Shown here piece by piece: positions 35,972 to 47,726 of a stretch of DNA of 64,000 nt. The notes under the pieces were generated by a model that ran no database searches, was not told the DNA's origin, and worked only from the letters and a program-made list of their open reading frames with translations. Source of the DNA: Ectocarpus siliculosus (lineage: Eukaryota; Sar; Phaeophyceae; Ectocarpales; Ectocarpaceae); the NCBI GenBank assembly GCA_000310025.1, contig FN649758.1, forward strand, positions 577,968 through 641,967, read 5' to 3'. A program made the position numbers and the translations under genes. The first letter of the stretch is position 1, and each line of letters begins with the position of its first letter.

Positions 35972-38900
35972 TCAAAGGTCGTCGTACGTGTCTCTCGCGA
36001 GCAGGCCGTATTTGGGGCCCATAAGGGTCATGACCTCTCTCCACATCGGAACCGGCAGCGATAGGCAGTGCTTCAATATCACCTGTAGGAAAGCATGGGC
36101 AGAGTGCAGCGCGGGTTGGGGCGCTTCTTCGAGTTCGAAATAACTTCCTGGAAGGAGGACCAAACATCCCTCTCGTCAGATCAAGAAAAAAAAATAGAAA
36201 AAAAATTGCAAGGGGGGGATCAATCACCACACGCCCTTGACGCCAATTGTTCTTGCAACTCACGTTGGTCGACGTCGCTACGGGCATCCACACGCCTCTT
36301 TGAATCTCGTCCTCTAGCTGCCCCGGCGCCCAGCCGCACAGGTGCAGCATGAACTTGAAGTCGTCTACCTTGGCTCTTCCAGATGCCACCATGCGGTCAG
36401 CCTCGTCAACTGCACCGCCAATGTAGACCTGCGGGGGGATAGCCGGTCCGCAGAGAGAGGGGCAGCGAACATCACGGTGGGAGGGGGAGGGGGAGGGGGG
36501 GGGGGAGGGGTGAGACGATTCGAAAGGGTGTGCGTAACGGAAAAATTCATGTGCTCTTGTTTTCTGGAAGACACTGATCTGTAGGAAAGGCAGATGGGAG
36601 ACAACGAAAAAGTGTGAGTTGCTGGAAAAAAAAATGACACGGGATTGAAACAAAAAACACAAACGACACGAAAGATAATGGGATGATATCGCCAATCGTT
36701 CGGGATGGACACACACCGTCGTTGCAAGGCAATCGATCGAGCTCGGAAAGTCCACGCCGCATGCGAACGCGAATTTTTGCGAATACAGTACTCCTATCAT
36801 TCGATACTCACGCCCGGGATGATTTCCATGCTGTCGGTGAGCTTCTCCGGCCCGAATGGGTGCAAAATCTGAACGTTTCCTTCCCCTGAAGAGAAAAAAC
36901 GTACGGTCGTGACGGTCCACAGCCCGACATCGTACAGCCGGCGTTAGAAACAAAGGGACTTCGAAAGATCATGGTTGGTAACGCGGGTGCACACGGAGTT
37001 CGCGGGGGAGTCAAACGTCGGCTTCTCGTTGCCGAGCGGGCTCCTAGCCGGGAAGCTGGTCCTACGCAAGCACCACAGCTGCCGCGCCGAGGGCCCGTGG
37101 GTAACAGCCATTGAGGCTCAAGCGGAGGCCAGCCAACAAGCACGGACACATAAATGTGGACAGATGGTTTCGAACTGTACGAAACGGACCATACGTTGGG
37201 GCATTCGAACCCAACGACAAACTTTATAGAAGCTGATATCAAACCAAGTCTAATTGTTTGATTTCGGCTTCTATAGAACACGAGTCCCCTCCGATGGGGA
37301 TAGACACGTCATGACGTCACTGACCGACGTCGCCCCCTAGGTAAAGGGGCGTTTTTTGGAACTGCCGCAGCGCGTTGCCCTCGACCAAGTCTCCCAGCTG
37401 CACGGACGTTGGTCTGTTGAGGATGAACCCCGCCGACCCGGCCTCGTCGTAGCTCGCCAAGAAAATCACAGCCTGATCAGACACACAATATGTCAAAATA
37501 TGTCGAAGGAGACAACACACGCTGAGCGTGCGTTCCGTATCTTCGTCAAAGCTGCTGCCGTTGGTTGGCGGCAATGGCCGGCAAGAGTGTACTACGAACA
37601 ACCTCGGAGTTGTCCGTCCGCTACTCGGCCAACGGCTGTCTGGTACCGCACGTTAAAACGGCCGACTAAAGATGGCTTTACCTCGTTGAAGTACGTTTGA
37701 GCCATGCTGAACTGGGTGCTCTTGGCAACGATCAGGCAGCCCTTTTCGGGGGCGCTCAGCTCGTGCGCCCAGGCGTCCTGCCCCGCGAGCTGCCCAACGT
37801 TAACGTTTCTTCGGAGCTGCTCTTTCCACTTCTCGTCAGACCCGGCCCTCAGCTTCGCCCGAAACAGTCGAAAGTCTTTGTTGTCTCCTGTCGGCAAGAA
37901 AACGGTATCTCCCTCCTTGTCCTCTTCCTCACCTGACGCCAAACGTGCGGTGAAACAAACAGCCAGTAGAGAAAGAATGATAAATCATCGGAGGTGTGTT
38001 TAACTGCCGTCGACGCTGCTGCTGCTGCTGCTGCTGCTGCTGCGTATCACACATAGCGGGGAATGACTCCTGCGTACAATACCATGGCACGTCGTGTTGC
38101 TCCTGAGCGCCAGTCGTATCGTCAGCTTTGCTCATGCTCCTTAGTTTCATCTTTCGATACCGAACAAGGTGGTTGGTCCACGTGGTGCAAGCCAACATGC
38201 ATACATCAATACTTGCCTAGCAACCAAGAAGACGACAAGGGAGGGGCGTGATGTGGAGATCCCCTTCAAAAAGGGTGCAACCTTCCCCGCGCCTGTCTGT
38301 CGAGGACGACGCCCTCAACTCAGAGGGGCTACACTTATCCGCCACGTATCTGCGTCACAACGGACATTGCTTGCGACCACACCAGATTCAAAATGTGCAC
38401 GCACGCAAGTAGTATTGCAAAATCAAAACTCTTCACCCTGCCTGTCCTCCAAATCGCTACAGCGCCTCCATTGGGTTGGACCCGCGACAGATATTGACCT
38501 CCTTATGCACACACCCATCGACGGGGGCAATATCTACAGCAAAAGTGCAGCATTATTGTAGCATACTCCTTGCCTCGGTTGTCCCGGCAACAGGTTAGAG
38601 AAGCAATAAAATTGCGTATGTATCGCGGTGCTGGAAACAACAGAGGTTGATTTCCTTCTTAGCGCTGCGACGAACGCACCTCCCCACCTTCTGCCTCTTT
38701 CTTCTTTACTGGTCCCTTGTCCTCCTCTGCTGCTGCACCCTGCCCACTTTGTACACCGTCGTCTATCGCCCCGTCAGCAGCAGAGGCTTCAACAACAGCA
38801 GCACCCGCATCGGCCCCATCGGCAGCATTGCTGCCATCCTTCCGGGCGGCTTCTTCCTCGGTCCCATTGCTGCCATCTCCCGCTTCAGCGTCGTTCTCGC

Positions 38901-39108
38901 GACCAGCCGCGGACATCGACATCCACGGCTGCGCTGGGCAAGAGAGGTGTCGACATCTTGTTCCGCGCACACTACTTGTACATGTATCATGTGTCCGCTG
39001 CTGCTGCCGCTGTTGATGCGGCCTAGACGTCGCTTTCCCAGCGTAACCGACGAAGGCGGCCGCATTTCGACAGGTCAAAAGGACCGCCGCTGGCCATACG
39101 AGCTTCAT
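35972..39108 (-). CDS. Plastid-targeted UPF0301/AlgH (DUF179) protein
   Basis: Six exons, transcript order: 39108-38688, 37932-37682, 37472-37325, 36885-36812, 36428-36264 and 36082-35972. Phases 1,0,1,0,0 agree; total 389 aa. The N-terminus is a signal peptide with MKLVWPAAVLLT and then AAAFVGYAG, a heterokont-type plastid cleavage motif. A low-complexity A/D/E/G linker follows (residues ~50-140). The conserved domain runs from ~165: CLIVAKSTQFSMAQTYFNE, GSAGFILNRPTSVQLGDLVE, TPLYLGGDVGEGNVQILHPF, VYIGGAVDEADRMV, LCGWAPGQLEDEI and the C-terminal VPMWREVMTLMGPKYGLL. UPF0301 proteins are widespread in bacteria and plastid-bearing eukaryotes; their biochemical role is not established. The donor of intron 1 (GAAG|GTGGGG) was chosen for phase; GGGGAG|GTGCGT is an out-of-phase alternative. 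Intron 1 holds a (CAG)n run (38018-38042) and intron 3 a hairpin element. Confidence 0.9.
37225..37275. repeat. Hairpin element (family H), copy 1
   Basis: Inverted repeat of ~22-bp arms: TATAGAAGCTGATATCAAAC at the left and GTTTGATTTCGGCTTCTATA at the right, with a short AT-rich loop. It lies in intron 3 of the UPF0301 gene. The arms match those at 56237-56306. Confidence 0.75.
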
Positions 39109-39541
39109 CGTTCTGCTGGTACGATCCTCTGCTGCGGCGGGAGGCAGGTGCGTGTGCGCGGCAGCGACGTAGTAGAAGAAGTTGGTCGGGGAGCACTTGC
39201 CGAAGCAATCGTGCAGGGGGTTTCGTGGTTTGATCAGATGCACACAAATCTCGCCCCCGCCCCCCCCCGCAAGGGTTCGAAAAACGTTTCACATGCAAAT
39301 GTACATGTACTACTGTACTCGTCTGCTCGCCGTGTGTACAGACTACAGCTCTGTATCTGTCTGTAGCATCATGGCAGAGCGTTGTTTTGTGGTATCTCCA
39401 TGGGTGACTGCCGTAAACCACCACAAGATGATCAGATCGCAGTTCGTAGCACACCGAAGGCAGCGGTGCTCGGCAGCAGTACCGCAAGAACAAGCTTGAA
39501 CGATCATATTGGAACATTTTTTAGGTATGTTGGCAGAATTT

Positions 39542-39707
39542 TTAGCTGGACATGTGCTTGGTGATTCCCACTTCATTCTTGAGCTTGGTGCGCCTGGCGA
39601 TGATGGGCTCCCTGATGTGGGTGGTCTTCTCGAAGTCCAAGCGGCCGTCCCAGTCTTCGTTGTGGACACTTTCCTCGACCAACGAACCCCATTGATGCCA
39701 CACCCGT
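39542..39707 (-). other. Possible short coding remnant beside the copia fragment
   Basis: A 54-codon open frame on the minus strand includes VHNEDWDGRLDFEKTTHIRE and KLKNEVGITKHMSS, then TAA. It has the composition of a real protein end, but I cannot assign a family and find no partner exon. It starts only ~45 bases past the stop of the copia RNase H remnant, so it might instead be part of the element's LTR. Confidence 0.25.
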
Positions 39708-39751
39708 GATGCCAATCAATCCAGCCGTTCGCGGACTGTTGTCTCTGATCC

Positions 39752-40620
39752 CTAGCATCCGAAATCTTTGATCCGTTGGAGAATGGAGATGAAGAACTTG
39801 TGCTGGCCCAAATGCTTACTCGCGATATCGGCCAGCATTGCTTGAGTTGGGACGTGGTGAACCGTAATGCGGCGCCGCTTGATCAGTTCCCGAAGGAAGA
39901 AGAATAGCAGGGCGATGTGCTTGATCCTCGAGCTGAATGAACGTACGCGGAGATGGCGGCGAGGCTGAGAGCTCCTGAGCTGTCGGTGCGGATGGAAATA
40001 GACTTGAAGGAGATATCGAGTTGAGCTCCATGAAGAGGTTGGAGAGGTACACGGCCTCCCTGGCAGCGTAGCTAATGGCTTGAAGTTCGCTCTCGACGGT
40101 CGATTGGGCCGTGAGAGACTTGCGTCTTGGTTCCGAAGCTGATGAGACCTCCTGCTCCAAGGAAGAACAGGTACCCTGTGGTAGACTTCCTGTTGTCCAG
40201 GGTACCTGCGAACGAAGCGTCGGCGAATGCTGCAATGCAGAATTAATTGCCCTTGCTTGAATACGATGGGCGAGTCCGGCGTTCTGCGAAGGTACCGCAG
40301 CACGTGCTTGGCGGCAGCCATGTGGACCTGAGCAGGCTTGCTCCATGCCCTCGTCAGCTGGTTGACTGCGCAGCACACGCCGTATCTGGTGCATTGAGCC
40401 AGGTAGAGCAGGCTGCCTGTAATGCACTGGTACAGTTTGGTGTCTGCCGCTCCGAGTAGCTTGTCCGCTGGCTGATCAGTCGAGAGTTCCGGTCCATATC
40501 CTGGAGTGCTGACGGGGTTGCAGTTCTCCATGCCGAACCTTTCAGGGATATTCTTGACGTAGTTGTTCTGCGAGACAGTCAGCGTGCCTTCCTCGTAGTT
40601 GCGTGTGACTTGCATGCGTC
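39752..40620 (-). mobile_element. Ty1/copia retrotransposon remnant (RT end and RNase H)
   Basis: The minus strand reads the end of a copia reverse transcriptase (MQVTRNYEEGTLTVSQNNYV, then NIPERFGMENCNPVSTP and GSLLYLAQCTRYGVCCAVNQ). Next come RNase H blocks in other frames (ADASFAGTLDNRKSTTGYLF, then STVESELQAISYAAREAVYL and IRTDSSGALSLAA), ending HVPTQAMLADIASKHLGQHK and a stop at 39754-39752. At least three frame changes show it is dead. Gag, protease, integrase and most of the RT are absent, and no clear LTR pair is visible. Confidence 0.85.
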
Positions 40621-41406
40621 GAATGAGGAGACTTCCGCCATGTCCGTCATTTCGAAGCGGTAGTGGAGTTCTTTCGAGTTTTTAAGAACAACTTTTGGGT
40701 GTTGGCGAGCGTAGAATATATAGGTTTGTCCTTTTTCTTTTTTCCGACCCAATGCAGCCCGTATTGAATTTCTACATGTATGTACAGCCGCAGCAGCGTC
40801 CCGCTACTATGCACGGCGTATTAGTTTAGACACGCATGTCGGTGGAGGCTCAGCTTCTTTTTTCGTCGCCACCGAAGACGTCGAGCACAGGAAATTTGTA
40901 GGTGCATTGATTGCATGCATATAGTCTATAGCACGGCTCAACACAAGAAGAGTCTAAACCCGAACAATCTCTCTTTCCACTTTTTGTTCGTGAAGGACTT
41001 CAGCCTTTTACATTTGTGCATTGATGTGCAACTCCTCGACGAGTTTGGTCGGCGTTGCCTGTCTGAAGCTTTCCTTGTTTTTCTTACGGGAAGCCGCCAT
41101 TGCTTCCTACGGCGGTGTGACACTCTCGAGCACGAGACACTACTGCAAGAGCAAAGTATCTTTGGAATGAAGACGTGCCGACCGCAATGAAGACCTTGAA
41201 ACTATCGTGCTGACGATGACGATGCCAAAGAACTACTGAACTGTGTAGATGCGAAGAAAGTCTACGATAACAAGATTTACGTATGGAAAAAAAAAAAGGA
41301 AGCAAACGTGCCAAAGAAAGAAATCGCATGAAAACTCCCCTCGAGCAGTTCTCTCCGATGGGCCGACAGGGCCTAACAGGCTTCCCACCGGATGGGCTGC
41401 AGCAGC
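40621..41406. other. Intergenic, nothing recognised
   Basis: AT-richer sequence upstream of the copia remnant. No gene or repeat that I can support. Confidence 0.3.
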
Positions 41407-41940
41407 ACCGGCGGCGAGAGTGGTGACCCCCGGCGGCAGGGTTCTCCCCGCGACGCCGGCCGGGGGGAGGGCGGGGTGCAGGCACTGGCGGTTAGAGCGG
41501 TACCATCGGTAGCAACACCGGCGGCCAGAGTGGTGGCCCTTGGCAGCAGAGATTTTCCCGCGGCGGTGGCGGTGGCGGCGGCGGCGGCGGTGGCGGGGGA
41601 GACGGCTGGGGCGCAGGCACTCATGGCGGGATCGGCAGCATCGGCAGCAGCATCGGCGGCGAGAGGGGGGACCGCCGGCAGTCATGTTTTCCCCGCGATG
41701 CCGGCGGGGGGGGCGGCCGGAGTGCAGGCACTCGCGGCTAGAGCGGTACCATCGGTAGTAGCACCGGCGGCGAGAGTGGCAACGCCTGGCGGCAGAGTTT
41801 TCCCCGCGGCGGCAGCGGCGGGGGGGCAGACGGCCGGGGCGCCGGCACTTGCGGCGGGAGCGGCAGCATCGGCAGCACCACCGGCGGCAAGAGGGGGGAC
41901 CACCAGCAATCATGTTTACCCGCAGCGGCGGCCGGCCGGG
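41407..41940. repeat. GC-rich minisatellite, five units of ~110-135 bp
   Basis: Units begin CACCGGCGGC(G/C)AGAG or CATCGGCGGCGAGAG at about 41407, 41517, 41652, 41761 and 41879. Two unit types alternate (one ending in GAGCGGTACCATCGGTAGNA, one in GATCGGCAGCATCGGCAGCA type sequence), so the higher-order period is about 245 bp. All three plus frames and minus frames are largely open because the repeat lacks stops. The long Ala/Gly- or Arg/Cys-rich frames over it are artefacts of composition. Confidence 0.8.
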
Positions 41941-44573
41941 ACTTTGTGAAGGATGAGCAACCGTTACTTTTTTTCATGCAGTTCACGGCACCATTCTAAT
42001 GATGCGGAGAATGAAACTAAAATAACGGGCAACTTCACCGCGCAATCTCGACCAATTTGACGAACTCGAGACTTAACACGTGCCCGCACGCACGTGTCCG
42101 CACGCGACGGTGGGAAAAAATCAGTCCGGGACCATCGCAGGCACCACCATTAACACAAATCATGGGAATCTCCGGCAGTACGCACCCGAACAGACAACAC
42201 GCTCGTTCTTCGTGAGATGCACACCTACTGTAGTGCAGCGTTTAGATCGAATAGAGACGCTTGCTTGCGGTTGGAGTTTGAAGGGCATGTCAAGGCCCGA
42301 CGCTTATAACGTAAGACCCCATGGTTACGAAGGAGTCTTGCAGGCAACGAGTGTAGTCCTCAGCTCAATACCTCGCCCCGACCGACTACCTATGCATGAG
42401 AGACATGATGAACCACGCCATGCTCCCGTAATGCGCTCATGTTTCTCCCTGGCGTACTCCGACCACACACCAGCACCGTAATGAAGCGAGTGGGGATGGA
42501 CTGCGCCGCTCACGTAGGTTCGAATGTACCAGAGTTCACCAAGAACGTAACTGTCTAGAGGTGGAGAGCAATGCTTGAGAGAGCAACAGCAGCCGCAGCG
42601 GTGCTCGGCCGCTGACAAAAAAATGCTTGAGTCGTGAAACAGGTTACGCCGGACCGGAGATGGCCCGCGGTAGAGCAACACGGAACGACAGCAGAAAATT
42701 GCGACAGATGCACATGTTTGAATGTCCATCGGATTTTAAACCGCTGGTGACAGGCCACTTATTTGCCCGCAATTTTCAAGGATCAACGTGCCGCACGAAG
42801 CAATGCTGAAACTTTCCAATCGCTGCTTCCCGTAGGTGTCCACCCTCGGAGTTGGCAGTATTCTCGGCAGACGGGTCAGCAGTGCCACGAGGGAACACCG
42901 ACCGAACAGGCCCAGAAAGAGGTATGTCGCAAGAGCACGCAAACAACCATTACTACTGCCGTAAGCAGCGGAAACACCCAACTCCGTGTCTCAATCCTCT
43001 AACTTGTCGTGAGTGTTGGTTACTTTTACTGTAGAATACGACAAGATGAAAACCGTGCCGGTCTCTGCTCAATGTCGGCACTGGTCCACCTGACGCCAGC
43101 TGCTGTCTTTCCGCGGTCACAACCTAGCTAAATCGAGAGAGACAGAGAGAGTAAAACAAAAACAAGAGAGCCACAAAAAAACTAATGATACGCAGGCGAG
43201 AGCACACAAGGCAGAAAGAAGCCCTCGAAACTGACCGTCCTGTCGCCCACAAAAAACTGTCACTCGACTACAAGAAACACGAGCAGGAAAAACAAAATTA
43301 ACCATGCCGTGTCGACCTTTTACGCACCCTGCACCACTATGAGGAACAACTACCCATGCACAATAAATACAAATACAAGCTGCCGTGTACTTGGCCATTC
43401 GCCTGGCCAATGCCGACTACAGCTAAGTGTCACCCCCCTAATTCGGGGGGGGGAAATAAAATCTCGTCTTAAGAAGAAAAAAAAAATAACACTTCTCGTG
43501 TTCAGAAACCGACACATCGACACATACATACATCTAGCAGGCATAATAGCAGGCACAAAATCCAAGGGATACCCACGCTACGTCTCAGATAAAGAAGGTG
43601 TGGGGGCTGCCTGTGCCCGCACTCCATATCACAACACTCACCATCCGCGAAGCATACAAAAAATACAAGCTAGTGTATATTCATTTCGGGACCAGTAACC
43701 AGCCCTAGCGCGGGAACTCCAACCGAAATACGAGAATATACGTCAATGTAAAAACGATGAAGTTCCGTTGTGGGAGCGACATCGTGTCTATTTTAGTGAG
43801 GGAGAGTGTTCCACAGGCGGAAAATAAAACGCGCATCTAGACTGCTGCGGCACATGCTCCTCGGCCTGCTCGTGCTGTAGCAAATGGCTTGGTTCCAACA
43901 GAGAGTCCCGTGGCAAAAAATAAACCACACAGAGGGGACAAAACAAAAAAACGGGAAGAGGCAAATTGTACTCACACAGCGGGTGGTATCTTTTGATACA
44001 TGTCTCAGACAACAAATATTGAGGCTAATGCTAAGCACGCGAGCATTCTTCTCGCCCTTCCAAAGGGTACAATGGAGAGGGTACAATACCTCCTCGTCTC
44101 TCGCGGGCGGGATACCTTGCCCTGCCGAGCGAAGTGTCATGCAGCTTTCGCACGCCAAGCAACGCCGCATGTCACAACCGCAAGCATTGCCCACGTGACT
44201 ACTACAAGCACTGCCTCCACGCAAAATACGTACAGTACACGTCACATGAAGACACATACAAAACATGGGGGTGCGAAGCATGGCACGTGGTTGAGCAATA
44301 CAGGCTGAGCAATACACCAACGGGTTTCGCGAAGCAGCACCCGCCGCTTTGAAAAGCAACCCTACCACATAGTCATATGCCTAGATACAATCAGGTTTCC
44401 CACCCATCCTCGAATGGATTCGGCGGGGGGGGGTGTTGTAGCCACGGCCCTTAAAGCTGAACAATCCTTGTTGAAATTTTTCCGCACGTGCGTGGCACCT
44501 TACAAACACCCCGCAGCCATACCAGTGCCGTCCGTGGTGCCATCTCCACCCCTCCGCGGTGAACAATTCACGC
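41941..44573. other. Intergenic, no supported gene
   Basis: Several frames of 70-190 codons on both strands, none with a domain, signal peptide or consistent splice phase. The 191-codon minus frame 43793-44368 is Cys-rich and unlike its neighbours in composition; I regard it as chance. Confidence 0.35.
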
Positions 44574-47500
44574 CTACATCCGCGACACGAGCCTCCTTCT
44601 GCCGAGAAACAGAACACGGTCAGGCGGCGTCGATTGGTTCCGTCGTCAGTTGAGCGGGTAACGTTTGGCGGAGTGGCGCGCTGAACAGATGTGTCGTTTC
44701 AAGTGGAAAAATGGAACGCTCTCGAGGTTCGTCCGACAGGCGGTTGGTTGTCGGTGTGGCTGCCGTAAGTAGCCTTTTCGTATCGGACGAGCAACAAGAC
44801 CAGGGTTCAGCACAATCAGCCGACAACACACGTTCGAGTGCGGCATGAGGACCTTCAACCCCACCCCACACCCCCTGCTTCAACTACTTCCCGTTACACC
44901 GGAAGCGTCCAACGTGTCCCTTCGAACAACCTTCAGAGAGGCAACACCAAAACCTCGACTGCGCGCAATACACCCTTCCTCGATCACAACGACCACACGG
45001 CACCAAGACTTCGGTCGCACACACCTGACGAGGTCGCGTCGTGCCCCCCTGCTTCTTCCTTCTCACTTGCCCTGGTAGTTCATCACGAACCGCCTCCTCA
45101 GCAAGCGCCCTTCCTCCTCCTCCCCTTCTCCTTCCCCGCCGTCACCGCCTACCAACGCCGGGAAGATGACGACGCACAACTCGCCAGTGACTTCACCGTC
45201 GACAGGATCAAAGTGTCGGTTCGGGTCGAAACGCTCCACATCTCCGAGGTCGTCGGTGAACGAGTACGACCGCAGCAGGCAGCCGACGGCGATATTGAGG
45301 TACTCCTCGACGATCTTCTCGAGGCCGCTCGCCGCGAGGGCGGATTGGACGGCGTCCGCGTTCTTGGCCTCCGGGTTCCACTCTTCCGACTCGATCATGC
45401 TGGCGTCGGTCGTCACAGCAGTTTAAGGGGCCGGGATGGGGTGACGTGAGGCATGGACGAGGAAGAAAGCAAGCAGTTGTGGCGTGTATTGACGTGTATG
45501 CGATTCCAAACCGTGGTTCGACCATTGCTGAATGTGGAACTAGAATTTGCGAGCATAGCGTGGAACGTATCGAGGAATATAAAAAAAAATAATATGTGTC
45601 GAATTTCGAGGAGAGTGCGCGCTAGGGTAGTACTGGTCCTCCTGTAATGCCTCAACAACGAAAGAAACAGAAAACGACAACGTCGCAACCATGTCTTCCT
45701 CTTTTTCTCAAGGGAACGTACAGAGTAGTGCAGGAGACCCTGTTGGCATGGGATAGTGTGTTGCTCGGCGGCAAGGACGGTGGTTGACCAAACAGGACGA
45801 GAACAAAATTAAAAAAGAACGAGAAGCTAGTATTGGCGCGGGTGGTTCCTTTGGATGTTTCTTTCGGGCGCGTGCGTTTGGTTAACAGGTGTTGGACCGC
45901 GAACAAAACAAACTACAATACAGCTGTACTTCTAAAATAAATGCCGTGATGAAATGGCAAGGAGAGATGGTGGCGACCGCTTTTGCTTCGGCCCACGTGC
46001 TGCTCTTCCGGATGGATGATTGCTCACGTCACGCGAAGGGAAAACATGCGGGGAGAAAACGAGTGCGAGATACAGCAGTTGCGCATACAGAACGGCGAAT
46101 CTCGTCGACGTTGGGTGTCGCGCACCGTTAATGGATGATATCTGTGCGTGCACAAGGGAGGAGGGGGGATGGGGATCTTTTACGCCACGGGTGTAATTGC
46201 AGCCGTAAACCTGTGTACCACAGAGTAAGCAACACCCAGGCTGCTGTGATCTGATGTAATGTCCGACGGGTGCGAAGAATGTCGTTCCGACGGCCGTGGA
46301 GTTCATGCGGTCTAAATAAACATAAATCTAATGGCGGAGGACACCGCAGTGGCAGCGGTGTCTTGTGTCTAGCGAACGCGCACATGTCTCAAGACGTTCA
46401 GCATAAAGATGCCGACAGGGCACGTGGCACAAAAAAACAGCCTTGAAACACCCGGTGTTTCGCGCGCGGGCAGCGCGTACCAAAGATAGGTACGCATTTT
46501 TGGTACTAATAAGCAGTGTCGCATGACTCAATGACGACAGACGGACAGACGAGAGAGCGAACGATAAATTTAGGATGAGTACATGCGCCGCAAGTGATAG
46601 CCACATTCCAGTAGTTTGTGTCTACACCATGCAGATGTCTGCCTTACCTGTGAGCGAGCGACATCATGACCGTCTTGGTGGCCGCCATTAACTTATCCCC
46701 CTGCAGAGGAAACACGGTGCGGTAGTGGCGGTTCAAATGGTGATGCAGGGTCACGGACGACTCCTTCGCACCCTCATTGCCGCCGACCGCCACTTCCTCC
46801 TCGAAGATGCTCACGAGCTCCTGCCGCCTCTCGTCGATGAGCTCCGTGCTCAGGAAAAAAAGCTTGTGCAGCAGCCATGGCAGAACCAAAGCTTGCCGCA
46901 GCCCCGGGCTGCAGGCGGCCTGCATGCCCTTGATCCACCTGCTGACGGTGCCCGTCATGGCGCTCTGGACAGAGTGGAACAGATCGGGGAGATCGGGTTC
47001 TGGATCGTCGTCGATCGGTCCAGCACCATCAACGATAGCAGACGCGCTTGCCAAGACAGGACGCTCGACGCTGCTACCGGTGCTGTGGCTGCCGTCGGTA
47101 CTGCCCATGCTGCTCGCGTTGTCCTCGACGGAGGCAGCACCGGGGTTGTCGACACTCGTGCTGCTGCCGCTTGATGGATCGCTGCACCGATCTGCCGCGG
47201 CCACCAGAGCAGACTTGCACCGCCCTAATTCCGTCTCCGCGTCACGCCGTCTATTCTTCTCGCTGGTTAGGAGAGAGGCCTGCTTGGTGAGGGCCGCGGA
47301 CAGCCGCTCCACCTCGCGGCAGACTTCCGTCAGGGAGGCCCTCGCTTCCTCGAGCTCCGCCTGAAGGGCGCTGTTCGCTTGCAGCACTTCCTCCTGCTCT
47401 TGGTAGAGCGCGGCGATCTCCTCCTTGTCCAGCACGCTCTCCTGTTCCAGCACCCTGTTGAGGGAACGAGCCTCCAAGAGCTCCAGCGACGCCTGGCGGT

Positions 47501-47726
47501 GCTGCCGCTGCCGGTGCTGCCGCCGCTGCCCACGCTCCCGCTCCCGCTCCCGCTGGAAGGAACCATTGCCCCGTCTGCCCTGGCTGGGAAGGGACGGCTG
47601 GTCCTGATGCCTGGTGCTGTTGTTGGTGCTTCTCGGGGGGGCAGGTTCATCATGATGATTGGTTTGTGACCACGGCGTTTGCCAGGCAGTGATGGGAGTC
47701 TCCGCCGGCGATCGGGGAGAATCCAT
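44574..47726 (-). CDS. Coiled-coil protein, possible MIEAP-like C-terminal domain
   Basis: Exon 1 (47726-46648) encodes 359 residues. It starts MDSPRSPAETPITAWQ, has an Arg/Gln-rich N-terminus, and then a long coiled coil (DKEEIAALYQEQEEVLQANS and ALQAELEEARASLTEVCREV). A Ser-rich linker follows, then a helical region (LPWLLHKLFFLSTELIDERR). Exon 2 (45399-45067) joins in phase 2 and continues MAATKTVMMSLAHS into MIESEEWNPEAKNADAVQ. It ends with a beta-rich block (FDPNRHFDPVDGEVTGELCV, then VIFPALVGG, then LLRRRFVMNYQG). A coiled coil followed by FD...R, V-hydrophobic-PAL and LL.R recalls the C-terminal domain of mitochondria-eating (MIEAP/SPATA18) proteins; this is inference only. A tiny terminal exon (44598-44574, stop TAG) completes the frame at 478 aa but is weakly supported. 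Confidence 0.65.

Noticed and set aside
35901-36953. 350-codon minus-strand open frame
   Set aside because: Reads through introns of the UPF0301 gene in mixed frames; the real product comes from the spliced exons.
41233-41949. Long Arg/Cys-rich and Ala/Gly-rich frames over the minisatellite
   Set aside because: Produced by a GC-rich tandem repeat that lacks stop codons; no independent coding evidence.
46725-47669. Plus-strand frames opposite the coiled-coil exon
   Set aside because: Antisense shadows of a GC-rich coding exon; the minus frame has the coiled-coil heptads and fitting splice phases.
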